Below are positions 36,597 through 46,866 of a DNA stretch of 64,000 nt, in pieces. The notes under the pieces are model-generated. The model saw nothing but the letters and a program-made list of their open reading frames with translations. It was not told where the DNA came from and did not search any database. Numbering within the stretch: position 1 is the stretch's first letter; the number at the start of each line of letters is the position of its first letter. The stretch is from assembly GCF_000820225.1 (NCBI RefSeq), contig NZ_CDDK01000043.1, positions 140,173 to 204,172 on the forward strand, given 5' to 3'. This DNA comes from Aeromonas veronii bv. veronii. Its GTDB lineage: Bacteria; Pseudomonadota; Gammaproteobacteria; Enterobacterales; Aeromonadaceae. Position numbers and translations under genes: made by a program.

Positions 36597-37342
36597 AGAT
36601 AGCCACCCTGCTCGTCGTGCCCTGCGCCATCACCCTGCTGCTTGGCGGGGTGTTGCTCTGGCCCACTGCACCGACGGCAGACTCATCCCCCGCTCAAACC
36701 AGCCAGCATGCACAGAGCCACCCGCACGATCCCGAGCAGGAGGCCGCCGATGCCCTGCAGGCGCGCTATCGCACCTTTGTCTCTGCCCAGAGCAGCCTGA
36801 CAGTGCCCACCGAGATCACCCTCGCCAGCCTGCAGATCCTGTTTGACGAGCGGGAGCAGCTGCGCCAGCAGAGCTTTACCCCGGCCGAGCAGGCCCAGCT
36901 GTTTGCCGAGGATCGACTGATGGAGCAGCTGACCCTGCGCCGCAGGGCGCTGGCGGAGGCAAGAGACAGCGACAAGTCGCAGCTGGCCAGCGAGCTGGAT
37001 CTCTGGCTGGCGGAGCAACCGGGCTGGTTTCGCGAGGCGGAGGCCAACAGCCGCCTGCTTGAGGAGTTGCAAGAGCTGGCGCAGATGGACCCGGCCAAAC
37101 GGGAGGCTCTGCTGCTGGAGACGGGGGGGCCGGAAGCGGTGGATCGGATGCGCCAGCTGGAGCAGAACCGGCAAGGGTTCGAGGAGCAGCTCAGCGGCTT
37201 TCTGGCCGAGCTCAGGCAACTGCCGAACGAGGCCCGGGCCGAACAGCAGCAGGAGCTGCTGGCCCGCTGGTTCGAGCCAGGACAGTGGCGCCGGGTCGAG
37301 GCGCTCACCCGGCTCAAACTGGGGGAGCCACACACCGAATGA
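36593..37342 (+). CDS. lifO: Lipase-specific foldase (Lif/LifO), short form
   Basis: 249 aa inner-membrane protein: one TM anchor (residues 5-23), a Pro/His/Gln-rich linker, then a long alpha-helical periplasmic body (residues 50-245) with many Gln/Glu/Leu heptads. It holds lipase in a folding-competent form. Family members are usually 280-350 aa and have a first mini-domain with an RxxFDYxxSALGE motif required for activity; I cannot find this motif here. The ATG overlaps the lipase stop (ATGA), so function with that lipase is very likely. Confidence 0.85.
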   Translation: MKIATLLVVPCAITLLLGGVLLWPTAPTADSSPAQTSQHAQSHPHDPEQEAADALQARYRTFVSAQSSLTVPTEITLASLQILFDEREQLRQQSFTPAEQAQLFAEDRLMEQLTLRRRALAEARDSDKSQLASELDLWLAEQPGWFREAEANSRLLEELQELAQMDPAKREALLLETGGPEAVDRMRQLEQNRQGFEEQLSGFLAELRQLPNEARAEQQQELLARWFEPGQWRRVEALTRLKLGEPHTE

Positions 37343-37343
37343 G

Positions 37344-37369
37344 AAGGGGGCCCGTGATGGGCCCCCTTG
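37344..37369. terminator. Terminator after the lipase-foldase operon
   Basis: Ten-base stem AAGGGGGCCC / GGGCCCCCTT with a five-base loop, shared with the convergent gene at 37379. Confidence 0.7.
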
Positions 37370-37378
37370 CTGCTGCGC

Positions 37379-38092
37379 TTATTGCGGCTTGTTGGCACCC
37401 GGCAGCGGCTGCCAGGTGAGGCGGGTTACCTGAGTGCCCTGCACCTCGCACTTGAGGCTCAGCTCCTGCCACCCCTTATCCTGACGCAGGGAGACCTCCC
37501 CTTCGATCCCCTGCTCGCCAATCTTCAGCTTATCCTGCTCGAAGATCACCTTGTCGCCGTGGGCGAGATCCATCAGTTTACCGTTGCAGAGCCAGTGAGC
37601 GAGATCCGCCCCCTTCAGCTTGACGCCCCCCTTGGCCACCTTCTGTTCGGCCGCGCTCACCACAAACAGCTTGCTCAGCTCGGCAGCCCGCTTGGTGAGC
37701 CACTCCTGACGCTGCTGCATGCTCATCTTGCTGACGAACTCGGCGGGCTGCCCCTTCTCGTCCAACCATTGGGTCAGCTTGCCGCTGTCATCAAAGGCGA
37801 ACTGGGCGGCGGGCTCTTTGACCCCGAACAGCTTGCCGCCCTTGAAGTAGTAGCGGCTCTCCCCTTCCAGCTTGCCCAGCTCGTTCATGATGGGCACGGC
37901 GATGATGACGGGGGCGCCATCGATCCAGGCCTTGATATCGACGCCATCATGGCTGAATTGACGGGTATCGAGGGCGCTCTCGGCCCCCTTCTCCATCAGG
38001 GTAAACTGCTCGGCGAGAGAAGCGGCCAGAGAAGGGAGGGAGCAGAATCCCAGGGTCAGCACGATCGCTGTGTTGCGCATTGAGTTGTACAT
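37379..38092 (-). CDS. Secreted protein of unknown function
   Basis: 237 aa. Signal peptide AIVLTLGFCSLPSLAAS after a short basic N-terminus; the rest is hydrophilic with no TM helix. Segments include SRYYFKGGKLFGVKEPAAQF (a YD-repeat-like beta hairpin) and two Cys (WLCNGKL and LKCEVQG) that could form a disulfide. AGGAG stands five bases before the ATG at 38092. I do not recognise a family. It is 33 bases downstream of the thioesterase and probably in one transcript with it. Confidence 0.68.
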   Translation of the reverse strand: MYNSMRNTAIVLTLGFCSLPSLAASLAEQFTLMEKGAESALDTRQFSHDGVDIKAWIDGAPVIIAVPIMNELGKLEGESRYYFKGGKLFGVKEPAAQFAFDDSGKLTQWLDEKGQPAEFVSKMSMQQRQEWLTKRAAELSKLFVVSAAEQKVAKGGVKLKGADLAHWLCNGKLMDLAHGDKVIFEQDKLKIGEQGIEGEVSLRQDKGWQELSLKCEVQGTQVTRLTWQPLPGANKPQ

Positions 38093-38124
38093 AACACTCC
38101 TGTGATGGGCCATCCGGCCCGTGG

Positions 38125-38520
38125 TTAACTCTCTGTCAGCCAGGCCCGCAGCCCCTCCCGGTGAGCATCGCTCAGGGGCAGGGATTGGCGGGCCCGGTAG
38201 TCAAAATGGATCAGGGTCGTTTCGGCGGTGACGGCCAGTTCGCCGCCCTGCCAGGCCTCCTGCCAGACCGTAAAGGAACTGGTGCCGATGCGGCGCACGC
38301 CAGTCTTGATGGTGACCGGCTGGCCGTAGAACAGCTCCCGTTTGAACTGCACCGTATAGCCCGCGATGATCAGATGCCAGTTATGCACATCCAGATCCGG
38401 GGAGAAGATCCGGAACAGGGGATCCCGCGCCGATTCGAACCAGACCGCCGGCACCGTATTGTTGATATGGCCGAGGGCATCCGTCTCCTGAAAGCGGGGT
38501 TGGATCTGCATTTCCAGCAT
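38125..38520 (-). CDS. Hotdog-fold acyl-CoA thioesterase
   Basis: 131 aa. 4HBT superfamily: QPRFQETDALGHINNTVP is the YbgC/FadM-type active-site helix, with the key Asp in TDALGHINN; later YTVQFKRELFYGQPV. It hydrolyses a CoA thioester; the acyl group is not known. AAGGAG lies eight bases upstream of the ATG. Confidence 0.88.
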   Translation of the reverse strand: MLEMQIQPRFQETDALGHINNTVPAVWFESARDPLFRIFSPDLDVHNWHLIIAGYTVQFKRELFYGQPVTIKTGVRRIGTSSFTVWQEAWQGGELAVTAETTLIHFDYRARQSLPLSDAHREGLRAWLTES

Positions 38521-38723
38521 GAGTTGACTCCTTGTCTCTTTGTTTCTGTCCTTGTCCGTTCATGGGACATCAGTGGCCAATGGGTGGCCCCCGGGCATCA
38601 TCAGTGGATCAGCATGTTACATGATACTGCTGGCCCAAGCACAGGGATGCCAGCGGCCCTGCGATACCGGCCAGCAGGTGTCGCAGCGCGGCAGATTGTG
38701 GTGCTCTGCAAAAAGCAGACAGT

Positions 38724-38757
38724 AAAAAGCCCCGCACACCTTGGCTGTGCGGGGCTG
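38724..38757 (-). terminator. Terminator after katG
   Basis: Eleven-base stem AGCCCCGCACA / TGTGCGGGGCT, and a minus-strand T run (plus-strand 38724-38728). Confidence 0.87.
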
Positions 38758-38783
38758 GTTCAGCTAGCTAAACGGCTCGGGGA

Positions 38784-41081
<2,298 letters not shown>

Positions 41082-41106
41082 TCAGCCGCGACAGAAATTG
41101 GACGAA

Positions 41107-42840
41107 CTATGGCGCCTCCGCGAGCTGATGGGGCGGCTCGGGCCGCAGCCAGGCGCTGCGAAAATCGAACCAGCCGAGCGCCGTCATCCGCACCCCGTGC
41201 ACGCCGACCCGGCTCTCCAGCTCCAGCCAGTGGTGAAACAGCGGCACAAACCAGCTCTGCTGCTGCACAGTTGCCAGCAGGGCGCGGGGGCCAGGCTCCT
41301 CACCGCTGGCCCGCCACTGCATCAACCCTTGCCACAACTCATGCTGACTGCTCCACACCTTGCGCAGCAACGGGGTGCCCAGCAACCAGGCGTAGGGGGC
41401 AAAGGGGCCGGCATGTTCGAGGTTGAGGGTGCCGAGCCAGAGATCCACGTCTTCATCCTCGCCACTCACCCAGCGACCGTAATCGAGGGTGCGCACCTCG
41501 AGCCTGATCCCCTGTTCGGCCAGCAGGCTACTCATGGCGTTGGCGCACTCGTTGAACTCCAGATGCTGGTTGAAGCAGGCAAGCACCAAGGTCGTCGGCA
41601 ACTGCTCCGGTGTGGGCAAGGGCGCGGGCAGTGCTTCGCGCCAGTGGGGCAGCAGGCCGAGGGCGCTGGTCCAGCCCCGTTGCAACTCGGGGGCGACCCG
41701 CCCCATCAGGGCCACCGGATTGAGCAGCTGGCCGAGCCACTGGCGCAGGGCGGGATCCTGCAAGGATCCGGAACGATCGTCCTGCAGCAGGAAGTAGCAG
41801 CCCGACTCCAGCTCCGATTCGCCACGCATGGTGCCGAGCTCGGGGCTGTCGCGTCCCAGCTGCAGGTGGGTCTCCAGGCGCTCCGCCAGCTCCGGCAGCA
41901 TCCAGATATCGATCTCGTCGAGCAGGGCGCGCAGGCCGAAGTAGTCGTCAAACGCCGCAAGGCAAAGATGCAGGGGATCGTTGGCAGCGACCCGGTAAGG
42001 ACCGGTGCCCACAGGTTGCAGGGCAAAGCCCGCCTCCCCCTTGAGCTCCCGTGGCAAAATGGTCGCCACCGGCTCCGCCAGCAGGTGGGGCAGCCAGGGA
42101 TCCGGGCTGTCGAGATAGAGATCCAGGGTGCGCGGCCAGGGGCTCTCCAGCCGAGTCAGATGGGAAAACAGCGGCCGATCCCGCAGGGCCAGCAGGCTCT
42201 CCATCACATCTTCCACCACCAGCTCGCGGCCGTGGTGAAAGCGCACCGCCGGGCGCAGGTAGAAGCGCCAGTGGCAGGGGCCCAGACACTCCCAGTGGTG
42301 GGCCAGATCCCCTTCGATTTCCCCATTTTCCTCATTTCGCCGGGTGAGGCCGTTGAAGATCTGGCGGCTCAGGTGAATTTCGGAGCGGCGCATCGGGCCG
42401 GTGGGCAGCAACTGCGGCAACGGCCGGTAGTAGGGCACCCGCAGGATCTGGCGCCCCTCGCGGGTGGCCTGACCGAGCTGTTCGATCAGCAACGGAGTGA
42501 GCAGATCGAGGCGATCTTCGGCCAGCCGTACCGCCTGCGCCAGCTGGCCCTGACTGAGCAGATCCCGCAAGCGGCGCCGGGTCAGGCTCTCCTGACTATC
42601 GAGCAGGGTGAGTCGGGAGCGCCGCCCCCGCCCCGCTTCTGCCGACCAGCTGAGCCAGCCCTGATCCTGCATCCGCCGCAGCAGCAGGCGAGCGTTGCGC
42701 GGGGTGCAGCAGAGCAGATCCGCCACCTCGGCGAGGCTGATCTCCCGCTCGTCGCTGCCAAGCAGCTGGGCGAGTCGTTGAAATTGCTGGTAGAGGCGAC
42801 CGGTCGGCATAAAAGAGGAAATCCTGTTGCTATAAGTCAT
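41107..42840 (-). CDS. sgrR: SgrR, regulator of the sugar-phosphate stress response
   Basis: 577 aa. N-terminal winged-helix domain (residues 14-110, with ISLAEVADLLCCTPRNARLL) followed by an SBP_bac_5-like solute-binding domain (residues 160-480, e.g. RSEIHLSRQIFNGLTRRNEE and PVGTGPYRVAAND). This arrangement is diagnostic for SgrR, which in E. coli activates sgrS when glucose-phosphate builds up. It is divergent from the sgrT reading frame, 70 bases away, as in E. coli. Confidence 0.92.
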   Translation of the reverse strand: MTYSNRISSFMPTGRLYQQFQRLAQLLGSDEREISLAEVADLLCCTPRNARLLLRRMQDQGWLSWSAEAGRGRRSRLTLLDSQESLTRRRLRDLLSQGQLAQAVRLAEDRLDLLTPLLIEQLGQATREGRQILRVPYYRPLPQLLPTGPMRRSEIHLSRQIFNGLTRRNEENGEIEGDLAHHWECLGPCHWRFYLRPAVRFHHGRELVVEDVMESLLALRDRPLFSHLTRLESPWPRTLDLYLDSPDPWLPHLLAEPVATILPRELKGEAGFALQPVGTGPYRVAANDPLHLCLAAFDDYFGLRALLDEIDIWMLPELAERLETHLQLGRDSPELGTMRGESELESGCYFLLQDDRSGSLQDPALRQWLGQLLNPVALMGRVAPELQRGWTSALGLLPHWREALPAPLPTPEQLPTTLVLACFNQHLEFNECANAMSSLLAEQGIRLEVRTLDYGRWVSGEDEDVDLWLGTLNLEHAGPFAPYAWLLGTPLLRKVWSSQHELWQGLMQWRASGEEPGPRALLATVQQQSWFVPLFHHWLELESRVGVHGVRMTALGWFDFRSAWLRPEPPHQLAEAP

Positions 42841-42910
42841 CAGTTTTTACTTCCGCATTTTAGCTCAATACTGCTGATGAACGTGAGAACCACCGCACAG
42901 GAGCACCATC

Positions 42911-43087
42911 ATGAGCCACGCCAACCCCATCAAACCGAACCGGATCCAGCAGACCTTGCGCCGTTACTTCAAGCGGATCCTGCCGCGCCCGCTGCCACTT
43001 ATCGAAGATCCCATGCAGCAGCTCAACCGCCTGATGCAGTGGGATATGAACCAGATCGATGACAAGGAGTATCGCCGTCGCCTCTGA
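42911..43087 (+). CDS. sgrT: SgrT-like peptide of 58 aa
   Basis: Reads MSHANPIKPNRIQQTLRRYF, then KRILPRPLPLIEDPMQQLNR, LMQWDMNQIDDKEYRRRL. E. coli SgrT is 43 aa and ends LEGLMQWDDRNSES; the block NRLMQWD, and RRYFKR against QHYFTA, align in order. SgrT inhibits the glucose transporter PtsG. The Aeromonas version has extra residues at both ends. ACAGGAG precedes the ATG by nine bases. The position divergent from sgrR supports the call. It would be the coding part of an SgrS-like RNA, but no terminator or ptsG-pairing segment is clear downstream. Confidence 0.82.
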   Translation: MSHANPIKPNRIQQTLRRYFKRILPRPLPLIEDPMQQLNRLMQWDMNQIDDKEYRRRL

Positions 43088-43184
43088 GTGCGGGCCATAC
43101 CAACCACTCGGGACGCGCATCCCCTGCGGGCGACATTGCTTTGCCGGATCTTGCTGTTTACATCGGCCACGGGCCTGATAGATT

Positions 43185-43200
43185 GGACGTCTATCCATCT
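43185..43200. promoter_or_regulatory. Possible MetJ operator (two met boxes)
   Basis: GGACGTCT then ATCCATCT, directly adjacent. Read on the opposite strand they are AGATGGAT and AGACGTCC against the consensus AGACGTCT: 5/8 and 7/8. It is 38 bases before the metY ATG, where a repressor would act. Confidence 0.45.
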
Positions 43201-43237
43201 ATAACTGCCATAAGCAACATCCAACAAGGAGTGTGTG

Positions 43238-44506
43238 ATGAAAGATGCGACCCTGGCCTTGCACCACGGCTTTTCCAACGACCCCACCACCAAAGCGGTC
43301 GCCGTGCCCATCTACCAAACGGTGGCCTACGAGTTCGAGAGCGCCCAGCACGGGGCGGATCTGTTCAATCTGGCGGTGCCGGGCAACATCTACACCCGCA
43401 TCATGAACCCCACCAACGATGTGCTGGAGCAGCGGATGGCCGCGCTGGAAGGGGGGATCGCCGCGCTGGTGGTCTCGGCAGGTTCCGCCGCCATCACCTA
43501 CGCCATTCAGGCGCTGACCGCCGCCGGTGACAACATTGTCTCCACTCCCCAGCTCTATGGCGGCACCTACACCTTGTTCGCCCACATGCTGCCGAGTTTC
43601 GGGGTCGAGGTGCGCTTTGCCAAAGATGACAGCGCCGAGGCCATCGCCGCCCTGATCGATGACAAGACCAAGGCAGTCTACTGCGAGAGCATCGGCAATC
43701 CGGCGGGCAACATCGTCGATCTGGCCGCACTGGCCAAGGCCGCCCACGCCCGTGGCGTGCCGCTTATCGTCGACAACACGGTCGCCACCCCGGTGCTCTG
43801 CAAGCCCATCGAACATGGCGCCGACATCGTGGTCCACAGCCTCACCAAATATGTCGGCGGCCACGGCAACTCGCTGGGTGGCGTGGTGGTCGACTCGGGC
43901 AAGTTCCCCTGGGCGGATCACGCCGAGCGCTTCCCCCAGCTGACCAAACCCGAACCCTCCTACCACGGGGTGGTCTATACCGAGGCCTTTGGCCCGGCCG
44001 CCTTTATCGGGCGGGTACGCACAGTGCCCCTGCGCAATACCGGCGCGGCGCTGGCGCCGATGAACGCCTTCCTGCTGCTGCAGGGGCTGGAGACCCTGAG
44101 CCTGCGCATGGAGCGCCACGTCGACAACGCTCTGCGGGTTGCCCACCACCTCAAGCATCACCCCAAGGTGGCCTGGGTCAGCTACGCCGGTCTGCCGGGC
44201 CACCCGCACTATCTGCTGGCGGAGAAGTACATGGCCGGTCGCCCCTCGGCCATCCTCTCGTTCGGTCTGAAGGATGGCTACGAGGCGGGCGTACGCTTCT
44301 ACGATGCGCTGAAGATCTTCAAGCGGCTGGTCAACATCGGCGATGCCAAGTCGCTGGCCTGCCACCCGGCCTCCACCACTCATCGCCAGCTGAGCGAGGA
44401 GGAGCAGGCCAAGGCTGGCGTCAAACCCGAGATGATCCGGCTGTCGGTCGGGATCGAGGCGATCGAGGACATTCTGGCAGATCTGGATCAGGCGCTGGAG
44501 GCCTGA
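43238..44506 (+). CDS. metY: O-acetylhomoserine sulfhydrylase / aminocarboxypropyltransferase
   Basis: 422 aa PLP enzyme of the Cys/Met metabolism family. It makes homocysteine from O-acetylhomoserine and sulfide. TRIMNPTNDVLEQRMAALEGG is the active-site Tyr/Arg region near residue 55, VDNTVATPVLCKPIEHGADI precedes the PLP Lys in HSLTKYVGGHGNSLGG (near residue 207), and it ends with SVGIEAIEDILADLDQAL. The long loop around GPAAFIGRVRTV distinguishes MetY from MetB/MetC. AAGGAG is six bases or more before the ATG. A possible MetJ operator lies upstream. Confidence 0.93.
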   Translation: MKDATLALHHGFSNDPTTKAVAVPIYQTVAYEFESAQHGADLFNLAVPGNIYTRIMNPTNDVLEQRMAALEGGIAALVVSAGSAAITYAIQALTAAGDNIVSTPQLYGGTYTLFAHMLPSFGVEVRFAKDDSAEAIAALIDDKTKAVYCESIGNPAGNIVDLAALAKAAHARGVPLIVDNTVATPVLCKPIEHGADIVVHSLTKYVGGHGNSLGGVVVDSGKFPWADHAERFPQLTKPEPSYHGVVYTEAFGPAAFIGRVRTVPLRNTGAALAPMNAFLLLQGLETLSLRMERHVDNALRVAHHLKHHPKVAWVSYAGLPGHPHYLLAEKYMAGRPSAILSFGLKDGYEAGVRFYDALKIFKRLVNIGDAKSLACHPASTTHRQLSEEEQAKAGVKPEMIRLSVGIEAIEDILADLDQALEA

Positions 44507-44520
44507 GTCAGTCAACGAGG

Positions 44521-44547
44521 GAGCGGGCATCAGCCCGCTCTTTTTTA
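44521..44547 (+). terminator. Terminator after metY
   Basis: GAGCGGGC / GCCCGCTC with loop ATCA and six T. Confidence 0.9.
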
Positions 44548-44612
44548 GCCATCGGTGAACCGCCCCCCTCGCCTGCTCGTATACCCCACCCTGCCACCGA
44601 ATCGAGGTCGTT

Positions 44613-45239
44613 ATGATAGTCCTGCACCACCTGAACAAATCACGCTCCCAGCGCATCATCTGGCTGCTCGAAGAGCTGGGCCAACCCTATGAGATCAAGG
44701 CGTATCAGCGCGATGCCGCGACCTTTCTGGCGCCGCCCGAGCTAAAAGCCATCCACCCTCTCGGCAAGTCGCCGGTCATCGAGTTCGACGGCCGGGTGCT
44801 GGCGGAATCGGGCGCCATCACCGAGTACCTGATCGCCCGCCATGCCCCGGATCAGCTGGCACCGGCACCAGATAGCCCCGACTATCCCGAATATCTGCAG
44901 TGGCTCCACTTTGCCGAGAGCTCCGGCATTCTGCCGCTGCTGCTCGACATGTTCGTGCGCAAGGATGGCAGCCCGATGCGCTTCCTGCCGGACTACGCCA
45001 AGGCGGAGTGTGCCAAGGTGCTGGGCTACCTCAATGAGGTACTGGCGAATCGCCACTATCTGGTGGGGGCTCGCCTCTCCGGCGCCGACATCATGAACTC
45101 CTTCCTGGTGGATCTGCTGGCGCAAAGCGGCCAGCTGGCCCACTTCCCGCATCTGCAAGCCTATTGGGAACGCCTCAATACCCATCCGGCCCGTCAGAAG
45201 GCGGTAGAGCTGGAGCGCGAGCTGGATCAGCGCCCCTGA
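44613..45239 (+). CDS. Glutathione S-transferase family protein
   Basis: 208 aa. Thioredoxin-like N-terminal domain (residues 1-80) with LNKSRSQRIIWLLEELGQPY, the cis-Pro region GKSPVIEFDGRVLAESGAI that binds the glutathione gamma-Glu, and an all-helical C-terminal domain with SGADIMNSFLVDL (N-capping box). The Ser-Arg-Ser at residue 10-12 is a candidate for thiol activation. Substrate unknown. Confidence 0.9.
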   Translation: MIVLHHLNKSRSQRIIWLLEELGQPYEIKAYQRDAATFLAPPELKAIHPLGKSPVIEFDGRVLAESGAITEYLIARHAPDQLAPAPDSPDYPEYLQWLHFAESSGILPLLLDMFVRKDGSPMRFLPDYAKAECAKVLGYLNEVLANRHYLVGARLSGADIMNSFLVDLLAQSGQLAHFPHLQAYWERLNTHPARQKAVELERELDQRP

Positions 45240-45256
45240 TCCGAGTCGCCATCATG

Positions 45257-45287
45257 CAAAACGCCCCGACAGTCGGGGCGTTTTTGT
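45257..45287. terminator. Bidirectional terminator after the GST gene
   Basis: AACGCCCCGAC / GTCGGGGCGTT around a single base, with A and T runs on both sides; it also serves the convergent transporter gene. Confidence 0.88.
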
Positions 45288-45305
45288 TATGCAGCGGGCT
45301 GCGGT

Positions 45306-46205
45306 TTACTTGGTCGCGGGCACCTTGTCCCGGCGCGACTTCCACCACCAGCGCAGCCGGATTTGAGAGATAAGCATCCCCGCCAGCATCAGGGCACAAC
45401 CGGCAATGGCGCGCTCATCCAGCGTCTCACCCAGCAGCAATACGCCACCCACGGCGGCAAAGACGGTCTCCAGACTGAGGATGATGGCGGCATGGGCAGG
45501 ATGGGCGCCCCGCTGCCCCACCACCTGCAGGGTATAACCCACCCCGACCGATACCAGTCCGGCATAGAGCAGCGCCTGCCAGCCAGCTACTGCACCAGCC
45601 ACAGTCGGGGTTTCGATAACAAAAGCAGTGGCGAGGCTGAGCAGGCCGCAGACTACGAACTGCACCCCGGCGAGCTTGATGGGAGCAACCCGGTTGGAGT
45701 AGTGATCCACCAGCAGCAGATGCACAGCCCAGAACAGGGCACCAACTACCTGCAACAGATCGCCAAAGCCGATGGTGAACTCGTCGGTGACGCTCAACAC
45801 ATAGAGGCCCGTCAGAGCAATCAGGGCACCAATCCAGGTATTGAGCCCGCTCTTGTGGCGCAGCAGTAGCCCCAGTACCGGCACCAGAATGATGTAGAGC
45901 CCGGTGATAAAGCCCGCCTTGGCGGCAGTGGTATAGAGCAGCCCAACCTGCTGCAGGGAGGCGGCACAGAACAGCACCAGCCCGGCCAGCACACCACCGA
46001 TCAGCAGCTGGCTATGGTCGCCCGCGACGGCAACAGGTTGTCGGGATTTGAGCCACCAGAGCAGCGGCAGCAGGGAGAGGGCGCCGAGCAGAAAGCGCAG
46101 GCCATTGAAGGTATAGGGCCCCATGTGATCCATCCCGAGGCGCTGGGCAACAAAGCCCATACCCCAGATGGTGGCAGCCATCAGCAACATCAGATTGGAG
46201 CGCAT
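45306..46205 (-). CDS. EamA-family DMT transporter
   Basis: 299 aa, ten predicted TM helices in two EamA repeats. Start MLLMAATIWGMGFVAQRLGM followed by GPYTFNGLRFLLGALSLLPL is the standard first-repeat pattern, and PAHAAIILSLETVFAAVGGV then LLGETLDERAIAGCALMLAG the second. Substrate unknown; metabolite efflux is the usual role. It is separated from the upstream gene on the same strand by 137 bases. Confidence 0.86.
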   Translation of the reverse strand: MRSNLMLLMAATIWGMGFVAQRLGMDHMGPYTFNGLRFLLGALSLLPLLWWLKSRQPVAVAGDHSQLLIGGVLAGLVLFCAASLQQVGLLYTTAAKAGFITGLYIILVPVLGLLLRHKSGLNTWIGALIALTGLYVLSVTDEFTIGFGDLLQVVGALFWAVHLLLVDHYSNRVAPIKLAGVQFVVCGLLSLATAFVIETPTVAGAVAGWQALLYAGLVSVGVGYTLQVVGQRGAHPAHAAIILSLETVFAAVGGVLLLGETLDERAIAGCALMLAGMLISQIRLRWWWKSRRDKVPATK

Positions 46206-46342
46206 GGCGATTCTTCCTTAAATCGGCGCGTGAAGGGTTATCCGATCCAAGATACCCGCCTCCCTATCCTCTTGTCTCCACTCTTTGTCTTCGCTCTTGC
46301 TCTCAACGCTCTGCCTTGCACTGCTTTTGAGCACCGCGAGTG

Positions 46343-46792
46343 TTACAGCAGCGAGGGCTTGGTGAACACGGCCAACAGGGCAATCAGTAGCAGATTACCC
46401 CGCAGGATCCACACCACCCGGAAGTGCTGCTGGATGGAGATCATCGGCGCCTTGCCCAGACGCAGGGCACGACGCCAGCGATAGAAGAGGCGGCTGGGAT
46501 AAACGAGGGAGCCGACAATCAGCAGAAACAGCCCCATCTTGAGGCCGTGGGCAGGATGGGCAAAGATCTCTGCCACCGAGCTGGCATGCTCGAGGGCCAG
46601 TAGACACCCGGTGGCAAAGATGGAGAAGAGCGCCAGCGCCGCCACCCCATCTGCCAGCAGCAGGCGGCGCACTCGCAGCATGTTCAGGCCGCGCCTAAAG
46701 ATCAGATACTCGACACAGAGGGCAAGGATTAGCACCGCTATGCTGCCATAATGAATCATTGAGAGCAGAGTGTGGTTCAGCATCGGAAACAT
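46343..46792 (-). CDS. DUF2214-like small membrane protein
   Basis: 149 aa with four TM helices (about residues 12-32, 45-65, 80-100, 125-145). HYGSIAVLILALCVEYLIFR at the start and LADGVAALALFSIFATGCLLA in TM2 resemble DUF2214. No known function. It is divergent from the CACHE-GGDEF gene, with 74 bases between the two start codons. Confidence 0.68.
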   Translation of the reverse strand: MFPMLNHTLLSMIHYGSIAVLILALCVEYLIFRRGLNMLRVRRLLLADGVAALALFSIFATGCLLALEHASSVAEIFAHPAHGLKMGLFLLIVGSLVYPSRLFYRWRRALRLGKAPMISIQQHFRVVWILRGNLLLIALLAVFTKPSLL

Positions 46793-46866
46793 CTCATTTT
46801 CTGCCTTTAGACGAGCCGCACAGCATCATATATGCTGGTGTCACCCGAGACGAAAAGGATCTGTTC

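Noticed and set aside
41098..43062. 654-codon open frame on the plus strand
   Set aside because: It runs antisense through sgrR and then out of frame over sgrT; no family features, low-complexity Gln/Ala/Gly content typical of shadows.
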